A stretch of DNA of 64,000 nucleotides from Gordionus sp. m RMFG-2023 (Eukaryota > Nematomorpha > Gordioida > Chordodea > Parachordodidae), in the NCBI RefSeq assembly GCF_954871325.1, contig NC_088779.1, positions 19,346,846 through 19,410,845 of the forward strand. The letters run 5' to 3'. The notes below the pieces were generated by a model. It was given only the letters and a program-made list of their open reading frames with translations. It was not told where the DNA came from and did no database searches. Position numbers and translations under genes: made by a program. Positions 34,382 through 46,927 of the stretch are shown here, one piece after another (positions within the stretch are counted from its first letter, which is position 1; each line of letters begins with the position of its first letter).

Positions 34382-35861
34382 CAGGGATGTGAACCCTTCG
34401 ACAAAAAAAAAGGGTCCGGGTTCGGGTCCGGTAATAAATTTAAAAGGGACCCGGGTCCAGGGTTCGGGTCCGGGTTCAGAGGAAACATAAAAATAATGAC
34501 TCAAAATAAGACTTTTTTTCATTCATTTTTTATTATACTTCAATATATACACATTTATAATTCGAAATGAGATAATTTATATTTTAAATATTTTATTCAA
34601 TCGCACAATCATGATATCTTCTAAAATATCATCCTTCAGATTTCCACGTAAATTAGTCAACGATGAAAATCCACGTTCTACGCTTACCTAAAATAGTTAG
34701 TCATTTTTATAATACATAAATTATTGTACTTGTGTCGCCGGTACAGCCATGACGATTCTAGAAAAGGTATATAATTCTGGATATATTGAAGAATTTTCCT
34801 CCTAGAATTTTAAAATGTTTGCATCTCTATTTACATAACTTCCGAGAACTTTTCTATTAAAGATACAATAGATATTTTTTGCTCCTTTCTATCAAATGAT
34901 AATTTAATTTTTTTTCTCTATCTAATAGTAAAATTTCCAGATCATCAATATCGTTATCTTTATCATTGTTATCACTACAACCAGTAGATATTGTTGTAAC
35001 TATCAATGTATTGTAAATAATAGAGTTTTGGGTATGCCATAAATCTTCAAGATGGTCTATAGCTATTTGTTTTTGCTCACTACTTAATAAAACCTGATAT
35101 CGCGGGTCTAAATATATAGAAGCATATACAACACTATTTTGTAAATATTGTTTCTCTCTTATTTTCGTATTTTCTAATACTTCATTTGAAAAAGAACTTG
35201 TTAATCTCTCTAACTCTAATCGACATCTTAACCATATGCCATAAAAATCCGATAAACATAATTGTTCTGCTTGCACTCTTAATGTTGTTATTTTTAAAGG
35301 AACCAGCGCACTAGTAAGCTCTTTTACTTGATTCCAATCATCTTCTGACAAAATGATTTCACATGCTCCTATGTTAAAATCATTACAGAAATCTTTCAAA
35401 CTTAATAATCGCTCTAGCATCATACAGAGGACCAACGTGTTGTGCAATCTAAAATTGCCATTTAATTTTTCATGGATTTTAATATTCTAACAATTGTGGG
35501 AGTTCTTAAATATTTTACAACATCCCTTGCTTTATCAATTATAGTTTTAAAGTGACTATTTTTTAGGGAGATTCCACGAAAAAAATTAATAAAATATAAA
35601 AATTTTACATTATTTTTTAAAAATTAATAAAATTATATATATTTTATAATTTATATTATTTTCTAAAAATTAATAAAATTATAAAAATTTTATATTATTT
35701 TTTAAAAATTATATTTGTACATAAATTTTTTAAAAAAAAATTTAAGTTAAAAATTTTTAGCACCCTGAACCCTCCACTTTTTAAAAGGGTCCGGGTCCGG
35801 GTTCAGCCAAAATACGAGGGTCCAGGAGGGTTCAGGGTCCGGGTCCGGGTTCACATCCCTG
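34382..35861 (-). mobile_element. hAT element nested inside the outer hAT (inner hAT)
   Basis: Ends CAGGGATGTGAACCC and GGGTTCACATCCCTG are exact inverted copies, flanked by exact TATTAAAC (34374-34381, 35862-35869). Repeated GGGTCCGGGTTCGGG blocks fill both subterminal zones. The core encodes part of a transposase on the minus strand (34857-35447). Confidence 0.9.
34857..35447 (-). pseudogene. hAT transposase central fragment
   Basis: A 196-codon frame with DDWNQVKELTSALVPLKITT and YASIYLDPRYQVLL, typical of the part of hAT transposases around the insertion domain and late RNase-H fold. The N-terminal BED finger and C-terminal dimerisation tail are absent, so it is a fragment. It lies in the inner hAT and has no relation to neighbouring host genes. 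Confidence 0.8.
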
Positions 35862-36980
35862 TATTAAACATCAAGTTTTTCTTTTTTATATTGAAGATTT
35901 ATTGCAAAATCTCGTAAGTCATATTATCATTCATTTTATAGATATATAATAAAAAACAGTTTTAGATATTATGGATTTAGAGATCATAGAAGAAGAAATC
36001 GAATTTCCATTTCCATCAAACAAAAAATATTTTAAACTTCTAAAAGATGTTGATCCAAATGATCAAACAAATTTAAGGGCAAAATGCCTTTTGTGTTTAA
36101 GTATAAGTATTTCATTTTCAAAAGTGAGCAGCTTCAATCTAAAAAAGCATTTAAAAGTAAAAAACCTCTCTTTTAAATACAAAATGATAACTGTATTTTT
36201 TATATTTTGGAATAATTTTTTTTAAATGGTTATAATTATTTTTGGACAATTCATTATAGTTGAGCCTGGGTTGTTAGATATGTATATGATGCTTTTTTAA
36301 ATATATTTTAATATTTATTTTAATTTTCTCATACTTATTCAACCTCCTTTTTTATACCTGAATTAAAAAATATCTTATAAAATACAATACCTCGCTTCCC
36401 TCTAGTGATCCTGTGGAGCGCTTATTTAGTAATTCAAAGCAGGTCATAGGGAAGAAACATGGAGGTTTTTTCGATTCTAATTTAGAAAATTTATTATTTT
36501 TATAGGCTAATAAAGATTAGAAGTATCTCGATAGATCATTTAATATAAATAAAACCTTTTGATAAAAAATATGATTTTGTTTCGCATACCATCTAAAAAA
36601 TATGGAAATTCAAAGGAGTGGTTAAGGAGTGGAGTCTCCATTACTTGGAGCGGCAGCTAGCTCCTTTTAAAAATGTAGTAGCGGGAGCTAGCTCCTTTTG
36701 AGAAGGTAGGAGCGGGAGCTAGCTACTTTTAAAAAGAAGCGTCAACAACTCTGTATGAAATCGTTTATCATAGTATATTTCTCTGTATAATTAGCTAAAA
36801 AAATAAGTTTACTAAATGGAAAAAGCATCTTCCTAATCAAAGAGTAAGAACTCATCAACAAAATTTAGTTATTCATCTGCCAGGAGTAAAAGAATAAGGG
36901 AAAGAAGCTGACACTCCAGAATGTTTTTACTTGTTCATAACACCAATAATTATTGAAGAGATTATTTATCATGCCAATAA

Positions 36981-37535
36981 GTGGCGTAGCTAAGAATCTT
37001 CCTTAGAAAATTTTTTTTTTAAATGCATCAATAATATATTATAATTATATAGTAGATTATTATCAATAACTATAATATTAATATTCAGAATAATTTATAT
37101 ATATTTAAAAGTAATATAATTCTTCCACAGATATCAGAACCATAAAAATTTTAAAGTTTATAATCATATTCAACAAACTTTTTATTTAAAATATTATCTT
37201 GTTGGGGTATATTTGAATTAAAGTATTTTTTGAACGCATGATTCAAATTTTTTTTGCTCTGGGGGAACCATATCTTCGATAATATATAATAAATATATTT
37301 TTTAAATGCATCAACAATATGCTATTATAATTTAGTAGATTATTCTCAATGACTTTATAATAATACTATCCAGAATAATTTCATTAGTAATATAATATCC
37401 TTCCACTAACATCAAACCCAGAAAAATATAAATATTCATGATATTTATTTGATAATAAGTCACTTTTGAGTCTTTTGAACATATAATCTAAAAGAATTTG
37501 CCCCCCCCCCCACCCCGTAGCTACGCCATTGATAT
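36981..37535. mobile_element. CAGTGGCG-type MITE, rearranged double copy in the piggyBac
   Basis: It starts GTGGCGTAGCTAAG and ends CCGTAGCTACGCCATTG. The AAATGCATCAATAAT...CTTCCAC interior occurs twice in the same orientation (about 37020-37130 and 37300-37410), so it is a tandem or recombined pair of one family. A C run lies near 37500. Target duplication is not exact. Confidence 0.65.
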
Positions 37536-38111
37536 TAATAAAAAAATTAAAATTATATGTAATAACCATACTGGCCAATATGAAAGTTCTACTAAAGAAG
37601 TTGATGTAACACAATTCAAGACATAAAATCTTTATTTAGCTGGAATTTTTAAATCTAAAAAAAAATTTTAAAATATGTAAAATAAATTTATGTTTAGAAC
37701 ACATTAATGTTTTATGTAATAAATGTGCATGTAAAATTTAAAATATTTCAATGTTCTATATTTTTTATGTTTGATTGCATTAGTGTAATTTTTTTTATAT
37801 TGAAGAATAAAGATCCTTATTATGGATTATCATGATTATATGATAGATAAGTTATTTTTTTAATTTAATATTTGAAATTTAAAAAAGTAAGCTCTTTTAG
37901 AAAATTTTGGCATAAATTATAATTATCTTCATCATCTTTAATCTAAGCTTCAGAAATAATATTTTATCAAGCTTAAGGTTAGTTATCTTGTATTTAAATA
38001 TTAAATAAAAATAATGAATATAACTGGTGATATATACATTTGAAATTGGTATCTATTAAACCCCACCCGAGTACTAACGTCATTTTTTTTACCGGAGTAT
38101 TGAAGGGTTAA

Positions 38112-38983
38112 TATTATAATTTATTTTAATTAACATTTAAATTTATTTTAATTTCGTCGATTTATTATAATATGGTCGGGTTAATTTGTTATAGCTATCT
38201 TGTTTATATGTCAATAAGGGGCATCAATATTTTTTAGATTAGATCCGTCGTTGTTTCGGTTTGCCATATCGACACCATTAAGTGTTGAATAGATATAAAT
38301 CATAATTTAGTTTGTTTGTAACATCGTGGTATTTATTTATATCACATTTTGAGAATAGTCCTTGTATCATCAAGTTTATATTATTTATTTTCAATATTTA
38401 TGAATATTTCATATATTTAATTTTTATTTTATGTATCATATTTTACAAATTTCATCAATTTACGGATATCTATTTAAATCTATAATTTACTTTAAATAGT
38501 TTACTTTAAATTAAATTTTTCTTAACATTCCTCTCCTTGAAAATTCTGTTCTACCGTTTAGAATTAACATGAACTTGAGGTGGAACAGTTAGGTTTAATA
38601 AAAAATTATGAACCTAGAATTGTTTTATATTTTTTGCTACATTGCATATAAATTAGCTTATCAGCTTGTAATGTTATAGTTAGGATATATATTGTTGATA
38701 GAGATAAATTTCCTCTTTTGTCTCGGAGGGTTACGGGAGTCATTTCTATAGCATTGTCACCTTCACTATAACAAGTCCTAGTTTCATTTTTATTTCAATA
38801 TATTTTAGGATTTTAGCATATGTCATTTTTTTTCTTCTTGGGAGGGGGGGAGTAAGGTGTGTGTGGGGGGGGGGGGGTTTGCTTTCGATATTTTTCATGA
38901 TAAGATGGGCATTGAAGTTAAAAAAACAATACTCTGGCTTGTTTTCATTAAATGTAAAATCAAATTTATATCTTTCCCGAAAT
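38112..38983. other. AT-rich DNA between the nest and the LTR fossil
   Basis: The first about 50 bp continue the minisatellite unit. A G-rich stretch at 38842-38878 stands out. No exon or RNA gene seen. Confidence 0.5.
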
Positions 38984-39839
38984 TGTCACAATTGGTTGTT
39001 TTTGTTTGTGAACTTAAGAACCTAAATATAAAGAAATATATACTAAAATTATAGTTGAATCCTTTATTAAATAATAATAAATATAATTAAATACAAGTGA
39101 AAAACATAATCAAAATAAAAGAAAATTAAAATTAATATAAGAAAAATAAAAGTAAAAAATTAAAAAGTAAATTTTAGTTAAAAAAATAATCCTTTTTCGC
39201 ATCATAATTTCTCCATTATATATCCTTTTTCTTTAATCAGCATTTACATAGTCTCCCTAGCGAAGAATAAAAAGTTCTACATCCCACTTGTTAAAACTGT
39301 TAAAGTATGAAAAAATCTACAAATATCACGCGTTTTTTTCTCATTTACATAGACGGGGATATTTTAAAAACATTATTTTTGTTTACGATTTGCATAATGC
39401 ATTTTTTTGTTACGCAAAAATGCAACACCCTTCCACTTAAGTTAGACCTGACCACTTCTTTCGATTTCGACTTTACAGATCTTGTATCTCCACCAAATCT
39501 ATTCTAAATCTTTAATGTCTTCTAGTTTCTAACGCCGGCGGTCTATTGTCTAATATTCTTCACTTCTAAGAATTGTTTGTATCCGGTTACAATCTGAAAT
39601 TCTTGAATCCTTCTGTTTCTTGTCAGCCCCTTGTAAACGACTATCTCTTGGTCTCTATAGGCAATTAACGAACTCGATTCACTTCTGTTATCATGATTCC
39701 CGATACATTCTTCTAGCTCTTTTTAATTATATTTCGTTTTAACCTTGGTAAATTATCCTAGTCTTTGCTTATTTTTAACGGTTTTTGGTAATTAATGATT
39801 AGCATATTATCTGGTAAACGATGACGACTTTTGTTAACG

Positions 39840-40330
39840 ATTGTAGCTTGACAGCATTGACCAGTTGTTCTTGCTAGTCGCCTATTTCTAACGTTCTTTT
39901 GTATTAACCTATTGGCTCTTTAACTCTGTCACGCTTGACGATAATTTGTCTGATATTGACGATTATTTCCCAGAATTCTGGTCTCTATGATCATCAACTT
40001 TCGTATCTTAGACTAAAGTTTCCGTCAACAATTGGCGATATTAGTAATCTATTAACGATTGCAGCATGAATGTCTCGAACATTTGTTCTATCTAGTTTCT
40101 TGTTTAAAATGTTCTTTTGTAATTGATTAACGCTTTTTCTCGGAAAATGATTGGCGATAATTTGTCTGCGATTACTATTGTTTCCACAAATTCTTGTCTC
40201 TATATCGTCGACTTTCGTATCTTAGACTAGAGTTTCAGTTAACACTTGGCTATATTGATCAGCGACGATTACAGCTCGAACGTCTTGACCCTTTGTTCTA
40301 TCTAGTCGCTTGTCTTTGAAGTTCTAGGCA
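39840..40330. repeat. degenerate repeats of roughly 200-235 bp inside the LTR fossil
   Basis: Blocks such as CTTTCGTATCTTAGACTA, GAACATTTGTTCTATCTAGT and GATAATTTGTCTG recur at about 39840, 39945 and 40155, as two to three worn copies in tandem. Confidence 0.5.
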
Positions 40331-41094
40331 TCTAATTCTTGTAACCGTATAGATCTTACGACAGTTCCTAGATATCGACTTTGTCTTTATTCTCACTTGA
40401 TTTTGGTCTCACCGTCTCAGATCGCATCTAATCCACTTCGACCTAAAATAATCTATTTAACCCTTTATAACTTCTAAAATAATTTATCGCTTTTTCTTAC
40501 ACATTTATTCTCAAATTTGAACTACACCGAATATATCATATGTCTACTTCGTCTTAAGGTTATCGCCTCTAATCTAATTCTTCCTTGCCTAATCTATTAT
40601 ATTTCTTAACTTCGAAATATTTGCTCACTTTTTTCTCTAATTAAATTTTAAATAATACATCGTCAAAATATGCTAAATTAATTATACCATTATGTCAAAT
40701 TCTATCACCCCTCTACCCTCAATGTAGCTCTTTAATCCATATCTTCCTTGAGCTATTTGTAGGTAATATCCACATCCTTTGTCAAACATGTCTATCTACC
40801 GTTGAATCATATCTAAAATTCTCTTGAATATCTTGAATCTAAAAAAATCTTAGTTTTAAATTTTTAAAAGAAATCTTGTAATCTTGTGGTACACGCCTGT
40901 TCTTTAAAGAAAACTAAAATATCTGTTTCTTTTCTTCTTTATGATGTTCACGTCCATTGTTCAAAAACAACTGGAATAAATATCTTTTTTTATTCTTTTT
41001 CACCGACTTATCTTCTCGCAAGTCTCGTTGTTTCTTAACACACCAAAATTATGATTCTCATAACTCTCGCAGACTTGTTAAAAAAACAAATCAA

Positions 41095-41530
41095 TTATGT
41101 CTATCATCAATTTTATTCTATTTGAAAATATGATTCTCATAATTATGTCTATCATCAATTTCATTCTCTCTGAAAATATGATTCTCATAATTATGTCTAT
41201 CATCAATTTCATTCCATCAGAAGTTATGATTCTCATAATTGTGTCTATCATCAATTTGTTCCTTTATAAATTATGATTCTCATAATTATGTCTATCATCA
41301 ATTTTATTCTATCTGAAATTATGATTCTCATATTTATGTCTCATCAATTTCATTCTATCTGAAAATATGATTCTCATAATTATGTCTATCATCAATTTCA
41401 TTCTATCTGAAAATATGATTCTCATAATTATGTCTCATCAATTTCCTTCTATCTGAAAATATGATGTATATCATCAATTTCATTCCATATAATTTATGAT
41501 TCTCACAATTATGTCTATCATCAATTTTAA
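41095..41530. repeat. tandem repeat, about 48-bp unit, inside the LTR fossil
   Basis: About nine copies of a unit containing ATTATGTCTATCATCAATTT and ATATGATTCTCATA follow each other with small length changes. Confidence 0.85.
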
Positions 41531-43087
41531 AACACAAAATTATGATTCTCTAATTCTAGCACAACTTGTTTAAATTTTTTTTCGAAGTATTTCATATCCA
41601 TATCATTATTTAAAAAAATTTTTTCTTCATTCTGCACGATATTTTCTTCTATCTAAAACCGATTAAAACAATTTAAAATAAATCTTATCATTTCTTTTTA
41701 GTATTTCTCTATCTTTTTACTATTATTAGAATAACGTTGCCTAATTGCCTTAAAATCTTATTTGATTCAAAAAATAAAAATCCGATCTCTAATTGAGCTC
41801 GATTGCGGCATAAATTTTCTAATGACGAAAGCCGTTTCTCTTTATGAAGATTTTTGGTTAATCTACAACTTAAATTATACTACATTCACATATCAAATCC
41901 TTGAGGCTGTTTTATCTCTCGCCGCCCTTAAAATAAAAGTTAAACGTAAATCTTCAATAAGAATTTAATTACAACATCAACTATTTCCTAACAATAAATT
42001 TATATTCTAATCTTATTAGCCGAATTTTTAAATTATTATATCTTAGCAAACTATTAGTTTAATATTAACCTTCGCAATTTATGTTTCTTTTTCTTTGTCA
42101 TAGTTATTTCTAGTGATCAATTAATAATAAATTCTAAAATCTAAAATATCAGTCTCTATAGGTTTCAAAATTCAAATGGTTTTTAGTTTACCAGTAACTT
42201 CTAAATATAAAATTCCTAATTATCACCTTTAAATAACTAAACACAAACTTCTTTATATCTTATCTACTATGAATGCTACCTTTATAATTCTTTATTTTTA
42301 ATTTTATATATTATATTCCTACATAATTTTGAACATAATTTATAAAAATAATTTTTCTTTTTCAACCTACGTCTTTAAAAATAAATCTAAATCTCTTTTT
42401 TATCCAATTTTTATTTTAAAATATAAATTTTCTTCTTTTTACTTCTCTAAATATTTTTCCTACTTTTATTTACATATTTTTTTACGTTCTTCTGGAATTA
42501 TTTTTTTTTGTATTAGAATACAGTTTGACTGTCCCACCGTATATATTGATTTGCATTAGACTGAAAAGTTGTAATTGCCCTGTCGCCTCCTCTCTCCAAC
42601 ACCATTGTCACAATTGATTGTTTTTGTTTGTGAACTTAAGAACCTAAATATAAAAAGAAATATATACTAAAATTATAGTTGAATTTTATTAAATAATAAT
42701 AAATATAATTAAATACAAGTGAAAAACATAATCAAAATAAAAGAAAATTAATATAAGAAAAATAAAATTAAAAAGTAAATTTTAGTTAAAAAAATAATCC
42801 TTTTTCGCATCATAATTTCTCCATTATATATCCTTTTTCTTTAATCAACATTTATATAGTCTCCCTAGCGAAGAATAAAAAGTTCTACATCCCACTTGTT
42901 AAAACTGTTAAAGTATGAAAAAATCTACAAATATCACGCGTTTTTTTCTCATTTACATAGACGGGGATATTTTAATAAAACATTAATTTTGTTTACGATT
43001 TGCAAAATGCATTTTTTTGTAACGCAAAAATGCAACAGTTAAATAATGGTAAAATGATAAAGTTAATAAATAATATAAAGGTTGTTG

Positions 43088-43930
43088 TTGTAGCAGTTAG
43101 AAAAAAGAAGAAATAAATTTAATATAATATACTAAATGTCAGTCATTTTTACGACAAGAACAATTAATTTTCCTTGGGGGAAGAAGGGAGAATGGGAGAT
43201 CAGAAGATGCCAGCTGGGAAAGAACAAAGAATTAGAGATCTGCAAAGTTAGAACCGGCCCGTACCCGGCCCGGCCCAAACGGGCTTCGGGCCGTGCTTGG
43301 GATTAATTTTATTTAAAATAATCGGGTTCGGGCCGGGCCGGGCCTAATATTTTTTAAAAAAATTTGGGCCGGGTAGGGTCGGACCTTGGAAATTTTTTAA
43401 AATATATCTAAATTTATCAATTTTATATTGAATTTTTTATGTAAAATAAAAATATTTGATTTTATTTATTGAAACTAAGCGACATATAACATATGTCTTT
43501 TATTTTGAGTAATTATAAAAATTAATTTATATTTAAATAAATTCGGGCAAGGCCAGGCCAATAAATTTTTTTAAAAAAAAATTCGGGTTCGGGCCGGCAA
43601 AACTTTTTTAAATTTGGGTTCAGGCCGGGCCGGCAAAACTTTATAAAAAAAATTTTGGGCCGAGCCGGGCTTTAAATATTAGGCCCGATGCAGATCACTA
43701 CAAAGAATATTGGGATTTGAACTATTTTTATGAATATAAAACATTTATAAATTATTTTGATGTGAACATAAATAAAATATGGTATAATATGAAATTAAAC
43801 AATGTGGTTGTCCTAGTTGGTAATGTTTATTGTTGGTATTTATTTAATTATTAGAAAAGGATTGTTTGGGATTAATAAGTTATATTTTTAAAGAGAAGGG
43901 TTGAGAGTAAAGGGCATTCTTCTATGTTGA
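43088..43930. repeat. interspersed repeat R (copy 1, carrying a hAT insertion)
   Basis: From GTAGCAGTTAGAAAAAAG to GGGCATTCTTCTAT this matches 45852-46178 closely, once the insertion 43233-43700 is removed. Copy 1 also has extra bases just after the insertion (43709-43760). The nature of the repeat is unknown; no coding content. Confidence 0.75.
43233..43700. mobile_element. non-autonomous hAT with GGGCCGGGCC subterminal repeats
   Basis: Ends TAGAGATCTGCA and TGCAGATCACTA, exact 8-bp duplication CAAAGAAT (43225-43232, 43701-43708). The paralogous repeat at 45852-46178 still has the single uninterrupted CAAAGAAT. 468 bp, non-coding; sister of 55691-56660. Confidence 0.88.
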
Positions 43931-44005
43931 CCGCGAACCAGGATCGACAACATAAGGGTTTCGGTACATAAGGCAAGTATTAACCACTAAACAGGACAGA
44001 GGTGA
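43930..44005 (-). other. tRNA-like sequence (weak candidate)
   Basis: The minus strand reads TTTAGTGGTTAATACTTGCC, then CCTGGTTCGCGGTC about 30 bp on, which resemble a tRNA A box (D arm) and B box. Acceptor ends do not pair convincingly and the variable region is too long, so it is at best a decayed tRNA or SINE head. Confidence 0.25.
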
Positions 44006-44439
44006 GATTAAGGGAGTTTAGAATTTTGTTAGATGTTTAGCAAATTAATAACAAGATAGAAAGTATATAATGAGTATTAGGCTTGAAAATAAAATCATGA
44101 ATTTAAGATAGTAATTTATATATTACCTTAAAAATAAACTTGGTTAAGGGTTAATGATTATTTGTTATATTATATGTCTAGATGTATATTGTACATCTAA
44201 TTTTGACAATAGGTATGATCCTATTATTTGGTAAGCCTTAAGACTCATTGAATGGTGTTATAGGTATTCCGTCATAGGAAAATTTGACCTCAAGATATGC
44301 AAGACAGAAAGGATTGCTGAATTTTAAAATATTGGGGATTTATGAAAATATATATAGAAGTGGATTTTTGGATGGACATGTGTGGGATGGTTTATTGTTA
44401 ATTAATGTTACTGTATTGTATATGTAATCCAGTTTCAAT

Positions 44440-44700
44440 TAAGGTTGATATATTATTTTAACCATTTTTATGAAATATGGTGTAATGTGAATTACACATA
44501 TGTTATATTTAATTATTTTTGATTTAATGTATGAATTTGATATATATATATATAAATTTGGTATGAATTTATATGATATATTGGTATAAGTTTGATATAT
44601 ATAAATTTGGTATGAATTTATATGATATATTGGTATAAGTTTATATTGTTGATATATATATAAATGTGACATGGATTTATAAGATATATTGGTAGGAATT
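44440..44700. repeat. TA-rich tandem repeat, about 30-60 bp units
   Basis: GAATTTATATGATATATTGG and TATATATAAATTTGG recur three to four times. The open frame on the minus strand here is a by-product of the repeat. Confidence 0.6.
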
Positions 44701-45851
44701 ATGGTACTTAATATATTTTTTTTTAAATTATGAAATCTTTATATTTAATATATTTTGTTTTAAAATTATAAAATTTTATTAAAATTTTATTTGCATGTAT
44801 TATATTAAAAGGAAAATATTTTTATAGATAAGGTCAGCCGTGTGTTGATGGGTAGGCCTTAAGATGGAAATATTGTTTAGTTTAAATACTTGAGAAAGTT
44901 TTTTTTAAAAATTTTTTTTTTGTGAATTTATTTTGTGTATTACATTTTTGTTTATCTTTGCAATAATTTTATAGCACATCACATTTTACTATTTATATTA
45001 TGAACATGTTTTTTTTTAAAAAAGAGAAAAAAGACTCAAATTATTTTATATTGGGAATGTATATTAAAAATTCTTTACATATATACCATATAGCCCATTA
45101 TATTCTCAATTTTTGTTACTTTGCATTCTACATTTCTGTGAATTTGTGCTAATTGTGATGGCAGAGTTAGGTAGAAAGGTATATTTTTCTTAGGATACTG
45201 AGTAATTCCTAGATGAAAAATATTGTATTTTCTACGTATTATATTTTTTTCCTCCCTATAAAGTATTAAATTTATTTTTATACATGTTCCTTGTAATTTT
45301 ATTTAAAATCTATGTTCGGCAAATTTTCGCAATTATTTTTAATACCTAAAAATGGATTTTTATATCTATTTTAGGAGATATTTATCAAAAATGTAGTTTT
45401 TTTTGCGCGACAGAAGGAAAATTACATGTGTTGAAATTGCATTCCACACATAGACCATTTGTTCACATTACAGCATTATATGTAAAATCAATATTTCCTA
45501 ATTCTCATTAATCAGACTCCGAATAATGTATATTATAACTTCTATTTCCCAAATGTCTCAAAATGAATGAATTATTATGTTTTGCTGATATTACATTGTC
45601 AATATTAATGTTCCATAGATTATAAATACGGACACCACGATGTAAATGTCATTATTGATAATATGTTTTCCAGCGATTATATATTGAAATGTATCGGAGA
45701 TATTATACTATAAATCATCATAAAAGGAAACGATTCGATAAATTCCCTAAACGTTTTTAAGTCACACCGAAAGTTGATACAATTCAAATGGGTGATTCGA
45801 TACAATGCCGCCAGAGAGAGGGAAGCTTGGCTTGTGAAGGGTGGGCGTTTT
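44701..45851. other. AT-rich DNA without recognisable features
   Basis: No exon, RNA gene or clear element seen. Confidence 0.45.
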
Positions 45852-46178
45852 GTAGCAGTTAGAAAAAAGAATAAATAAATTTAATATAATATACTAAATG
45901 TCAGTCATTTTTATGACATGAACAATTAATTTTCCTTGGGGGAAGAAGGGATAATGGGAGATCAGAAGATGCCAGCTGGGAAAGAACAAAGAATATTGGG
46001 ATTTTATTTTGATGTGAACATAAATAAAATATGGTATAACATGAACATAAACAATGTGGTTGTCCTAGTTGGTAATGCTTATTGTTGGTATTTATTTAAT
46101 TATTAGAAAAAGATTGTTTGGGATTGATAAGTCATATTTTTAAAGGGAAGAGTTGAGAGTAAGGGGCATTCTTCTATA
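45852..46178. repeat. interspersed repeat R (copy 2, empty site)
   Basis: Matches 43088-43233 plus the sequence after 43700. At about 45985-45995 it reads straight through GAACAAAGAATATTGGG where copy 1 holds the hAT insertion. Confidence 0.8.
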
Positions 46179-46927
46179 GTTGTCACTGTGAATTTGAATA
46201 TTACCTATAAGTTAAATTAAATATACGAATAGTTTAAATAGAATATATTGAAATAAATACTATTCAATGATCAAATATAGATTAACAATATTTTATATTA
46301 TTATAAAAATCCAATATCATAACAGGTTAGTAGAAAATAAAGCTAACCGATTGGGTGTATATTGTAAAAAAGAGTGTATATATTATATATCACCACTTAT
46401 ATTATCTTAAACAAATTTTAAAAAATTAGATAGAGCGTGGTGCAGACAGGGGAATATTTATTAATATTTTAGGACTTATGTTTAGTAGATAATTTATGAG
46501 AAATTGTTAAGGATCAATTCGACCATGAATCGAATTACTAGCATTAACCTTTATTGTTTGAAGAACCTACATCGAATATGAGAGTTAAATATTTTGTCCG
46601 TGTAAGGGGTCAGCTGACCCTAAACTAATCTCTGAAATGGTCTGTGAACCAGTTTAAATTTTTTAATACCCTACCGCTTTAAAGATGATAAATAGTCCGT
46701 TTTGAGTAATAAGTATTAGCCTCTATTTTTGTGTATTATTATTTAACGGTATGGCTACTACCAGCTACCCAAGTCAACATATACAATCCATGAAATTTAT
46801 TCTTTTTCCTTAAGGATATCATTTATATAATTTTACAGAAAAGAATCAGGAAAATATTTTTACCTGGATATGGTTTAAAGGTCAATAATCGAAAAACGGT
46901 ATATCGCTGGATGACTAATTAAAGTAC

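Larger units (their letters stand above)
34083..36753 (+). mobile_element. hAT element inside the piggyBac (outer hAT)
   Basis: Ends CAGAGTTGTTAAGGAGCGG and GCGTCAACAACTCTG with exact 8-bp duplication TATGAAAT (34075-34082, 36754-36761). Subterminal GGAGCGGAGCT and GGAGCTAGCTCC repeats are dense at both ends. 35971-36225 encodes a degraded BED-finger start (MDLEIIEEEIEFPF, KCLLC) and 36389-36505 a dimerisation tail (DPVERLFSNSKQVIGKKHGG). The middle of the transposase is gone and a second hAT (34382-35861) occupies the left third. Confidence 0.85.
33464..38107 (+). mobile_element. piggyBac relic, outermost member of a transposon nest
   Basis: TTAA (33460-33463 and 38108-38111) flanks inverted ends CCTTTCAAAACTCTGGT and, reversed, CCCTTCAATACTCCGGT: the piggyBac signature. 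Inside, 33954-34068 encodes an acidic N terminus (MTKINSEDENF), about 36870-36980 encodes HLPGVKE and FITPIIIEEI from the start of the DDE domain, and about 37667-37741 encodes the C-terminal Cys-rich motif (CKINLCLEH, then CNKCAC). The central catalytic part is missing. A hAT (34083-36753) and a CAGTGGCG-type element (36981-37535) lie within it. Confidence 0.8.
38984..43037 (-). mobile_element. fossil LTR retroelement, non-coding interior
   Basis: Two direct repeats, 38984-39427 and 42606-43037, each run from TGTCACAATTG to AAATGCAACA on the plus strand. On the minus strand they read TGTTGC...GTGACA, the right-hand copy is followed by TGGTGTTGGAG (a possible primer-binding site), and the left-hand copy is preceded by the purine stretch AAGTGGAAGGG (a possible polypurine tract); this sets the orientation. 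The 3.2-kb interior has no recognisable gag or pol, so it is broken or a non-autonomous type. The LTRs differ by a handful of substitutions and small indels, suggesting a fairly young insertion. No target duplication was found. Confidence 0.75.

Noticed and set aside
41095-41530. Possible CRISPR-like array
   Set aside because: Units are contiguous and degenerate without unique spacers, within an animal LTR fossil; an ordinary tandem repeat.
44439-44672. Tyr/Ile-rich frame on the minus strand
   Set aside because: By-product of a TA-rich tandem repeat.
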